From positions 31,280,811-31,344,810 of the forward strand of contig NC_045128.1 in NCBI RefSeq assembly GCF_007655135.1: DNA of 64,000 bases. Reading direction: 5' to 3'. The position numbers and the translations under genes are program-made. Within the stretch, counting starts at the first letter, position 1, and every line of letters begins with the position of its first letter. The DNA comes from Punica granatum. Its lineage: Eukaryota > Streptophyta > Magnoliopsida > Myrtales > Lythraceae. The notes under the pieces are model-generated. The model did no database searches, was not told the origin of the DNA, and worked only from the letters and a program-made list of their open reading frames with translations. Positions 1 to 9,625 of this stretch are shown here, in pieces.

Positions 1-740
1 TTGAGTCTTTTCTATTTCAAGAGCGATGTACCTTGTAATTTGTATTATGCAGTGGGCATTTACTTTTTTTCGCACACATGCATCATCTGTTTTACAAAAT
101 TAGGGTGTCATTCATATGGATGAGTCCTAAGTCAGTCTTCCTTTCGTCTTGGTAAGAGACGCCTTGCTCGGCCTCTTGTTCGTGCCTCGACAAAGTCCGT
201 CAACACACGAGGGTCCCACCGAGTCTCCACAAACCAAGACCGGCACACCTGCCAGGACATCCCTCACTTTAGGCACATCCACCATAGTCGACCTCACCAA
301 CAACATGATCGATCACCTTCGTCGGTAAGCTGCTGAGAAAGATGAGGAACTGGTCGGCCAACCACTACTTCAGAGGGAGCTCACTCAGACCCACGCCAAA
401 CTACAGAAACGCAATCTGCGCTCGCTCAAACTCCTAGTGTGGTGGAAGATTGGCTTAGGGTTTTATTTTACAAAATTTACATTGTATTTTGAACTTTTTG
501 AGCCAATTTGAATGACGGCTTTAGTTTTGAAAAACTCACGCATCGCATGCATCCTATTCACTTACTGTTTTGCATAACAGTTAACACCTCACCATGCAAG
601 TGAGTGAAGACCTCCTTCGCAGGTAGACCAACCGTGACCTTCACCCTCCCTCCACGGCAAGGCGAGCCGTGGCCCGAGGACCAATGCACCTTCCTTGGCA
701 AAGCCAACTTCTCACTAATCTCACGCAACTAAGCGTCATC

Positions 741-2085
741 GCGTGATCGCGCACACGTCTCTTCGCGCAACTGAGCACATCCACCAGCACAACCGAGTGC
801 GTCCTCCCACGTCGTGCGAGCATGCCTTCACCTTACCCGTGCATACACCCCCGGCACGCTCGCACGACGCCTACCAGGCTAGTTCGATCCCCTACGCTTT
901 TGCGTTAAAATTGCGAACATAGTTTGCTCTTTCATCGTTTCCCTTTCCCCATTGCAGGAAATAACCAACAAGAAGGCAACATGAATCCAAAACTGCCACA
1001 ATCGTGACAGGAAACACTTCTCTGCTACCTCCTTGGACTCCAAACACTCAAGACCGACCGTCCCTCCACGAAAGATCACAGGCGACAGCTCCAACGAACA
1101 TAGCATGTCCCAGCCCACCCGCCATGAAGCTTCTAACACGATCACGCTGCCGATCGAAGAATGGGTCCAACTCACCCCACATGACCGGCGAGTCGTGCCA
1201 ACCTTCGCGGAGAGCATCACCGCGTGATCATATGCACATCTCTCCGCAAGACCTTGCGCATCTACTAGCGACTAAGTGCGCCTCACACATGTCCAAGCAT
1301 GTTCACACCAACTCATACACGCATGCTCAACATATCAATGCATGTCTCTTGGTGTACTCGCACGACACCTACCAGGCCAGTTCGCTTCCCTACACTCTTG
1401 CATTGAAATCTTGAACAGTTTATGCTCTTTCATTGTTTTCTTTTCCCATTGCAGGAAATTCTCAACAAGAAGACAAACTGAATACTGGGCGACCACAATT
1501 GAGACAACAAACGTCTCTCATCCAGCTCCTTGGGATTTCAACACTAAGTCCCCATCCTTGCTTCACAAAGTCACCGCTTTGCAGTGCCCTGCACTGTTCC
1601 TCAGCATTGACCTTTGCTTTTGCATCTCTTGTACTTTCTTATCGAGCACGCATTTACTGCATTGGGCTCCGGCCCCACATCGGGCTTTGGCCTTGCATCG
1701 GGCTTCGGCCCCGCATCGGGCTCCGGCCCCGCATTTACTGCAGCAGGCTTCGGCCTCACTTTTGAGCTTCGGCCCCATATCGAGCCTCGGTCCTGCATTT
1801 ATTGCTTTCGGGCCCCGGCCCAGCATTTATTGCTTTTGGGCTCCGGCCCAGCATTTACTACATTCAGGTTTTGACACCTCGCATTTACTGCTTTTAGGCT
1901 CATCTGAAATCCAAAATCGACGAGGATTCAAATTCATCCAAGCGATACTCCGAGGAGCAAGTCTAATCCTTTTGCTGCAAAGACCGGAAGTGACAGCTCC
2001 ACAAGCAGAGCATGACCCAACTCTCGATCGCAGGAGATACCAACACGATCAGGCCTCTGATCAAAGAATGGATCTCATCCACCTC
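741..2085. repeat. Imperfect direct duplication, about 480-bp offset, second copy expanded
   Basis: Copy A (about 741-1180) and copy B (about 1221-2085) share a series of blocks in the same order. They begin GCGTGATC..GCACA.CTCT, pass through CTCGCACGAC.CCTACCAGGC and CCCATTGCAGGAAAT, and end at GACAGCTCCA..., AACACGATCA and ATCGAAGAATGG-type blocks. Copy B contains about 415 bp (roughly 1561-1975) absent from copy A. That extra piece carries the minisatellite listed next. Confidence 0.75.
1655..1890. repeat. GC-rich hairpin minisatellite 1 (GGGCTTCGGCCC units)
   Basis: About ten degenerate units. Each is built on a self-complementary core such as GGGCTTCGGCCC or GGGCTCCGGCCC, followed either directly by the next unit (17-18 bp spacing) or by a spacer like GCATTTACTGC (about 28-bp spacing). 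As RNA the core would be a GGGC/GCCC stem closed by a UUCG tetraloop. Open frames of 86-293 codons across it are a by-product of the repeat. Confidence 0.8.
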
Positions 2086-4996
2086 TGTTGTGGTCGCCGA
2101 TTGAATACAGGGGCAATATGCGCAGTCTTCTTTAAAATCTCTTTTGCTTTAATTTAAATGCATTCCCACAAATGGGCTCTCGACATGAACAAATCCTTTA
2201 ATGGAGCATTAGGACAGTCTTTGCAATGCCCTATTAGTTCTGTTGGACCTGTTCGACTCGCCTATCCTCATGGGACCCGACTCCTCGAGCCTTCCTTAGG
2301 GCGACTGCGCATGCTTACTTACAACTAAGGAAAATATGCTTATGTGACTTTAGTCATGGTCTAACCACTCCAGAGTAGTGATGACTAGATTCCCAGAAAC
2401 AAATGCCACCTACGCGTGGCACCCCATGGGTCGCACGCAGGACAAAAAAGGGATTTTCCTATGGAACCACCTCATATTTCTTACCACATATTCCCCGCAT
2501 AATCGCCTAATGCATTATCTTCTTTGTCATCCTTCACAGGGGCACATTGACCACAGGCGAAGAGCGATGCACGAGTTCACGCTTCCTTGAGAACTTGTCT
2601 CGGACCCTTTCCTTATACTTTGACGAGGGAGGTGTCCGACGATGAGGTACCCCCCTATGAAGTCGAAAACAAGGACAATCGAACGAATCACTCAGCATTG
2701 ATGCAACCGTCTTCCTCGAACATCCAGTGGCTTCAATAGCGCACGCGCTGTAAAGAACAACAAAAGATGACCAGAGACATCACACCAGGCACCTACCACG
2801 GGCCACTTCAACAAATAAAGACCGGGGCATCCCCGTTCAACATTCACGCTGAGACAACCTCGGTTCCTTATTCCATATGGGGCAATTTGACATTTTCTTT
2901 ACCTAGATAATAGGGGAAATTCACATGTAATGCTTGCAAGGGCAAATGACACTGAGTTCGACTTCCGAGTGCTCGAGAGTCAAACTTCCAAGAAAGCCGG
3001 TCCTCACAAAATAGGGCTAGTAACACACAACAAGTCTCCACGAGGCGAAGCACACCGAAGCGGCTTCGGCGATGCAAAATCGTGAAGTTTCAAACAAAGA
3101 CATGAGGCACAAAACAAACCCCAGCTGCAAGGAAAAAAAACAGAGCAAAAGAAGCGGGAAAAACCCGCCAATGAACAAAACAAGGCGCCCCTGAGATTTA
3201 AAACTCTGGCACCGTCAATTCGAAGAAGAAATCAACAAACCTCGACAAAAGGGGAGCAGCAGATGCAACCCCTCGATGGAGACAGAACGCAACGCACTCG
3301 GAGGTCAAATCCTTTGAACCCTTTGCCCTTGCAAACTCGAGAGACAAAAGAATCGAGCCCGCTAGGTCGAAAACCCCTCGGGGCGACCTAGGCAAAAGTT
3401 AGGGCAAGAGAGAGGCACGACTGAAAATCCCGAGGCGGGCAGTCGTGGCAGAAGGAGAGCTAATCCCCTTTAGGTTGAGAGGTACGGCCCTGAGGTGGGT
3501 AACCGTAGCAAAAGGAGAGTAAAACGAGAGATAAACAAAACAGTCACCCTATGCTCTCGCACACCGCGCGAACCAGGGATCCCCAAGGAAAATGGCCAGA
3601 TTATCTACTCCAACATGGTCCTCGATCAGCTCTCCAACACAGCTCAACCGTCCAGCGCGGATTCAAACACAGTGGGCAAACCGAGCATGCTATCCAAGCA
3701 GTTTGATACAGCCTACACAACAGAAGAATAGAGGAAAAATGGTACATCTCGCTACAGGCGTGAACTCGTGTATCCTTTTAGTCTGGGGCAACGCGTTCCC
3801 CTAAGCTTTCTCTTTTCTGTTTGTCTTTGCTTTACTCCAGAATGGGTCACAGCCACCCTTCAATAGGCTACCACAAAGCCGAAATCCCAGACATTCCTTT
3901 CTGAGGTCTAGTCATAATATTCTGGAAATGGTCAGACCGAGTCTGATCAAATTTAGGCAAAAAAAAAAAAAACCCCACGCGGGTCACAAGCGCAGCCGCC
4001 CTCCGATACCTTGACGAGAAGGGTCCTAAGCCGACGGGCGCGTCGAATAATCGACAGAGTCGCTAGGGCATCATTGAGAATGTCTCGATATGCTCGTGCA
4101 TGGCCAACAGGAGCCTTGGAGCCCTCGCATTGAGGCCTTCGAAAATGGGATCTCATTCGCATCGCCAAAGCAAAAACTCTCCACAGGTCGCCCCGGCGAC
4201 CCGAAACTAAAGAACAGCGTCGCGAACACATCCTTTTACCTGTACTTATACATTGTTAGTAATCCCATGACTTACTGATATTGCCAGGATCACAGGTACA
4301 ACAAACGCAAGAACTACGGCAGACTCTGATCCCCTGTCCAAGAGGGTACGTAGGCGCTCTCAGAGCTCGAGTCCTACACCGCAAGACGCCGGTCCATCAG
4401 CAAAGCACAACCATCCCAGCAGGGCCGGCATCCGGCGGAGTAACGAGCAACCGCCTAGCAAGCAAAAGTCCCAGTAGCGAGACCGGGGCATTCCCAGCAA
4501 GTAATCGCTTCAGCGGCGAGACCAGCTGCCAGCAAGAGCAACAAACAATCGATCTAGCAGCAGGGTCGGCTCCCAATGGATAAAACACACAACCGCCCCA
4601 AGGGCAAAGCATCGACGAAGTAACTTCATTGCGGCAGCAACGTCAATCGACAGCAGATCAACACCTTTGGGACAGCATCAGCCCTGTATACTCAGCGCGC
4701 ACCACTGTCCACATGACTAACGAAGAGTTATGCTCTTCTCTACAGCACCGCCTCTCGACGATAATATTCACAAGCTACTGGGGCATCCTCAGTGAAAACA
4801 GCGACCATACCATTCTCGCCAAGGACAAATTGCAATTTCAGTGGTCTCACGCGACTGACATCCACCGTTAGCTATTGATCTCTCCTACGTGCAGATGCAC
4901 ATGGAACCCCAAGGGGCATCCCCTCCTTAACGGACTCACGATTACCTCACGCGGCCGGTCACAATCTCGAATCGAGTAGAGGGTCCTCTGGGTTCT

Positions 4997-6290
4997 TTGT
5001 CGCGTCCAGGACCTCGTGTCCATCTTTACCGCTTTTCGAACTTCCCGTCCAGGACTTCGTGTCCATCTTTACCGCTTTTCGGACTTCGCGTCCAAGACTT
5101 CGTGTCCATCTTTATCGCTTTTCGGACTTCGCGTCCAGGACTTCGTGTCCACATTTACTGCTTTTTGGACTTCGCGTCCAGGACTTCGTGTCCATCTTTA
5201 TTGCTTTTCGGACTTCGCGTCCAGGATTTCGTGTCCACATTTACTGCTTTTCGGACTTCGCGTCCAGGACTTCGTGTCCATCTTTACCGCTTTTCGGACT
5301 TCGCGTCCAGGACTTCGTGTCCATCTTTACCGCTTTTCGGACTTCGCGTCCAGGACTTCGTGTCCATCTTTACCGCTTTTCGGACTTCGCGTCCAGGACT
5401 TCGTGTCCATCTTTACCGCTTTTCGGACTTCGCGTCCAGGACTTCGTGTCCATCTTTATCGCTTTTCGGACTTCGCGTCCAGGACTTCGTGTCCATCTTT
5501 ATCGCTTTTCGGACTTCGCGTCCAGGATTTCGTGTCCATCTTTATCGCTTTTCGGACTTCGCGTCCAGGAGTTCGTGTCCACATTTACTGCTTTTCGGAC
5601 TTCGCGTCCAGGAGTTCGTGTCCATCTTTACCGCTTTTCGGACTTCTCGTCCAGGACTTCGTGTCCATCTTTACCGCTTTTCGGACTTCGCGTCCAGGAC
5701 TTCGTGTCCATCTTTATCGCTTTTCGGACTTCGCGTCCAGGACTTCGTGTCCATCGTTACCGCTTTTCGGACTTCGCGTCCATCTTTATCGCTTTTTGGA
5801 CTTCGCGTCCATCTTTACTACTTTTCGGACTTCGCGTCCATCTTTACTGTTTTCCGGATTTCGTGTCCTCATTTACTGCTTTCCGGACTTTGAGTCCGCA
5901 TTCACTGCACTTTAGACTTCGCGTCCGCATCTACTGCATTTTGGACTTCGTGCCCACATTCATTGCATTCCGGACTTCGTGTCCGTGTCTACTGCATTCT
6001 GGACTTCGGGTCCTCATTTACTGCTTTCCGGACTTCGTGTCCGCATTCACTGCATTTTGAACTTCGCGTCCGCATCTATTGCATTTTGGACTTCGTATCC
6101 ACATTCATTGCAATCCGGACTTCGTGTCCGTGTCCACTGCATTCCGGATTTTGTGTCCTCATTTACTGCTTTTGGACTTCGTGTCCTCATTTTCTGCTTT
6201 CCGGATTTCGTGTCCGCATATACTGCTTTTCAGACTTCGTGTCCGCATTTAATGTCCTTCAAGTATGCGTCTACATTTACTAATTTTTGG
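4997..6290. repeat. Hairpin minisatellite 2: 43-bp units, then 29-bp units in 145-bp higher-order blocks
   Basis: About 18 nearly identical 43-bp units run from about 5000 to 5790. Each contains two 13-bp inverted repeats, GGACTTCGCGTCC and GGACTTCGTGTCC, separated by one A and followed by a 16-bp spacer. From about 5790 to 6290 the unit is 29 bp: one 13-bp inverted repeat plus the 16-bp spacer. The marker TCCTCATTTACTGCT recurs at about 5866, 6011 and 6156, exactly 145 bp (5 x 29) apart. The 43-bp unit has no stop codon on this strand and is 1 modulo 3, so all three forward frames stay open for about 300 codons. I do not treat these as genes. Confidence 0.92.
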
Positions 6291-6383
6291 TTTGTACTAT
6301 TTTGCAACAGACCAGACGATCGCTAGGATCAAACGAGGTGTTTCTCATAGTCTTTGGCTGCATCCTCTATCCGAGCACGCAAC

Positions 6384-6398
6384 CAAAGAGGGGCAAGC
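6384..6398 (+). other. Polypurine tract of the Tat-like element
   Basis: AAAGAGGGGCAAGC lies immediately before the LTR start TGTCAGCACCC. A purine tract in this place primes plus-strand DNA synthesis and marks an LTR that follows an internal region. Confidence 0.6.
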
Positions 6399-9300
6399 TG
6401 TCAGCACCCAATTTCGGTCCATCGGCTCCAGGGGGGGGCAAAATTGTCATTTTTCTATTTATCACTTTTTTTAAAAAAAAATTATTAATTAATTAATAAT
6501 AATAAAAATAAAATTTAAAAAATATATATATAAATAAAAAAAAAGGAAAGAAAAGAAAAAAATCTCGGGCCGGGCCGGGCAGCGTTGACCGGCTGCCCGT
6601 GACCCGCCGGCCCTATTTTTTTTAAAAAAAAAAAAAAAAATTCGGGCAGGCCGGGCAGGGGCCGGGCAGCGCTCGCCGGCTGCCCGCGATCCCCGACCTG
6701 CCCAGAACAGGAAATCGCGGATTTCCGCGATTTCCTCCCCAAATTGGCCGAAATCTCAACCAAAAATCGCAATTAAAGGAGGGGAAATCGAATTCGGGAC
6801 GGACACAACAGAACCCAGAGGAAAAAAGGAAAAATTGGCTCTCGTTTGAGAGAATTTGGAGATCGGTGCGATTCGGGACCGACGCCGGAAAATCGCGAAA
6901 ACTCCCTCGATTCCGGCCGTTTCGACCTCGGTGAAGTCCAAACCAGACACCGCGTGGCCCAAGCGGCGCCCAGAGCTATCTCCCGCACCCTCTCGTGCCG
7001 TCGTCGCGGTGTCCAGAGGCGCGAATCGCCGCCCCCAGCCTCGCGCCGCCGCTGCCCCCGATCCCGGCTACTATTCGGCTAACGGGCCTTGGCCCATTTC
7101 TCTTCCTTTGCAGGCTCGGCCCATTCAGGCCCAAGGCGCTCCAGCCCGGCCCAGCTTCTCTTCCGAGCGGTTTCTCCTTCGGACCGGCCGACCGATCCGA
7201 TCCGATCCGACCCGTTCGTCCGGCAGCTTTCGTATATTACAGAAACGCCCCCAAACTTTTGGGTTAGGTAAAATCTCAACTTAGCGGCATGTTTAGGGCT
7301 TTATATTAAATATCATGTTTGCTTGAATGATGATGACATGAAATAATTGCTTGTTGGTTGCATAGATTATCAAAATTATGCCGAATCCGATTATTCTAAT
7401 TTTCTGATTTGATCCATTCTAGTCCTGCAACGAATTTTCATTTTTTTTTTCAATCCTGCCCAAATTCCCAAATCAATTTTAAACCAGTCCATGACATTTT
7501 CGATATTTTCATCACGTCCCTAATTTTTTCAGAATCAAATACTGCTCCAGCAAACTTTTGCATTTATTTCAATTCAGTCCCTGGAGCATTTTTTATTTTT
7601 TTTAAAATCAGCCCTAAATTTCAAAATTCATTTCAAACATACTCTGGGATATTTCATTATTTCTAGCACATCCTCCGAATTTTTTAGAATTTAAAATCGC
7701 TCCAGTAAACTTTTCAATTTGTTTCCATTTAGTCCCTGCAACATTTATTCATTTAAAAAAAAAGTCCTGAATTTCAGAAATTAATTTCAATTAAACCCTA
7801 GCCCATTTTATACTTTCCCAGACATTTCTCCAAATTTTATAGAGTTTTTTAAAAAAAATCATTCTCCAAATTTTTTTGATTTGTTTCAGTTTAGTCCTTG
7901 AAATCTTTTTCTGTTGCTTTATTAGTCCTTATTATTCTACATTATGTTGTTCGATCTTTATACAAATTTTTTTCGAGATGACTGGAAATTAGAGTTTATC
8001 GGTCGATCTATTATTGATCGTTTCGACGGCTCGAAACCCAAAAAAATAAAATAAAACATTCAGCAAATTTTAATTAAACTTAATGATTTCACCAATCGGG
8101 TAAACGGGACGTTCATTTGACTAATTAATTCACTCGACCTTAATAATTTTGCACGAATTGGTAATTAATCGGGAATACGCGTCGATAAATTGTAAATACG
8201 TGTTGATGCTTTCTTTTCAAAATTCGCAAATTTCATACTAAAATCTGAGACTCGTGATCCGATGTGACATGGACGTCTGGGAAGAACTTGCATATTTTGA
8301 CTCGAGGCCTCCTAATTTTAGGTAACTCAAGTTGGGGCGTGGAAGTTCTTTTTAGATCACTTCCGGATAGATTGACCGTTTCTTCGACTCTTTTGGGGTT
8401 CTCGCATAACCCTAGAAGAATCAGGGAATCAGTCAGCGCCGATCACAGGCCGAGGTGGCCCGCATTGCGTTGTCTCTCTCTTTTCAAAAATAAAATTTCT
8501 ATACAAAGGCAAAAAATCGCGTATTTACAATTCATTGTTATCTATGCATGATCTTGGGTAGTTAGATCGGGAATAACGGTTTAAGATACCAAAATTTGAC
8601 TTAATCGCATACTTGGCCTAATAGAAAACATAATGGGGATAGCGGGTTAGGCACTAGGTTGTAGGGTTCTCATGTCAAAATCCACATTTTATAATAACTT
8701 ATCATAATCAAAGTGTCACGATATATAACAATTTAAAATCAACCCACACATTCGAGACTTGATCACGGACACATACAGTCTGTCAGGTCCGGTCAATGAT
8801 GCTGAATGCTACATGCCATTCCCGTCTTGCCTTTTGCTTGTTTTAGGGTAGGATTTGTATGCCAAGATTCCTCGGTTAATAATCAATTAATCCACGTAAA
8901 TTTGGTGATAACAAAACCCCATTGATTGTTTATTTGAGCTTGCTTGTTACATCTTTTGCACTTGATTGTATTGCGGATCGAGCCCGGTCCTTTAGGACTC
9001 GATACACATTGGGTCCAACGCCCATAACCGACGATCATGGGGCCCAATGCCCTTATACACCGAGAGCGCACTTTAATTTCAATTTCAGTCTTTTCAAACT
9101 ACACGGTGAGCACAAGTGGAATAATAACCGAAATGCGAACCGACCAGGATCCAATTGTTATAATTTGTATTTTATTTATTTGAGAGAACAATGTGAGGAT
9201 TTATGTTGTATGTTTATTCATGTAAGAATCCTGGTCGGAGAGCAGACGGTCGGAGTGTTTCTTCGAATTTACGGTGTCAAAACGCGTAAGATGAGCGGAA

Positions 9301-9509
9301 CTTAATTAAGCGGTAATTAAATAAAAAATGGCAAGCCTAGACAAACTAGAGTACCGATAGGGCTTGCGAGATATAGGCTCGCATGTAACAGAACCCCCGA
9401 ATTCGGAACCTCGGGTTTCGCAGACCATATGCCTTAGCAATTAGGTGTACCCCGTACCCCTAGACCCGGGTAACTTGCCGGCCCTCGACCTTCGGGTCGT
9501 AAAATGGCA
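6399..9509 (+). repeat. Long terminal repeat (about 3.1 kb) of the Tat-like gypsy element
   Basis: It starts TGTCAGCACCCAATTTCGG after a purine tract and ends ...ATGGCA two bases before a TGGCGACTCC primer-binding-type sequence, giving TG...CA ends. Inside are GC-rich direct repeats near 6570-6720, an AT-rich tract with 155-bp repeats (7421-7900) and no coding sequence. The five bases on either side do not match, so it is not a simple solo LTR. The right end is placed from the primer site and could be off by a few bases. No second copy is available in the window for comparison. Confidence 0.6.
7421..7905. repeat. Degenerate 155-bp tandem repeat inside the LTR
   Basis: The phrase AGTCC(C/T)TGCAAC or a variant recurs at about 7421, 7576, 7731 and 7893. 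Similar AT-rich text containing GCTCCAG.AAACTTTT lies between. This gives three full periods and a partial one. Confidence 0.65.
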
Positions 9510-9511
9510 AG

Positions 9512-9529
9512 TGGCGACTCCTTCTCACG
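9512..9529 (+). other. Probable primer-binding site, tRNA-Arg type
   Basis: TGGCGACTCC directly follows the LTR end with a two-base gap. It would pair with the 3' end of a plant tRNA-Arg (...GGAGTCGCCA), the primer known for Ogre/Tat elements. Only the first ten bases match what I recall of that tRNA, so the site may be degenerate. Confidence 0.5.
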
Positions 9530-9625
9530 TGCGTCCGTCGCGCGTCCCCGGGAAGGTGGATACTCCCAAGCCGCGTTGCATTTAGGCGCGCGCATGCGTG
9601 CCCCGACGAGACGAAATTCGGGTGC

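Larger units (their letters stand above)
1..6398 (+). mobile_element. 3' internal region of a Tat/Ogre-like Ty3/gypsy element, noncoding and repeat-rich
   Basis: This stretch has no intact gene. It lies directly upstream of a purine-rich tract and a long LTR beginning TGTCAGCACCC, so I read it as the 3' part of a Tat-lineage gypsy element. Such elements are known for long 3' regions that accumulate tandem repeats. Around 270-460 one frame reads like a charged coiled coil (AAEKDEELVGQPLLQREL) but carries a stop just before it and ends in noncoding DNA. The GC content is visibly higher than in the intergenic DNA further right. Repeats within are listed separately. The left boundary lies outside the window. 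Lineage assignment rests on LTR start, primer site and structure, not on a pol gene. Confidence 0.6.

Noticed and set aside
1276..2157. 293-codon open frame
   Set aside because: Runs through minisatellite 1 and a duplicated noncoding block; no recognisable domain.
5016..6060. Three overlapping proteins of 298-333 residues
   Set aside because: Explained by a stop-free 43-bp unit read in three frames.
4997..6290. CRISPR-like regular repeats
   Set aside because: Units are contiguous tandem repeats with conserved spacers, in a plant retroelement context; no variable spacers and no cas genes.
6399..9509. Solo LTR
   Set aside because: No matching target duplication; purine tract on one side and primer-type site on the other.
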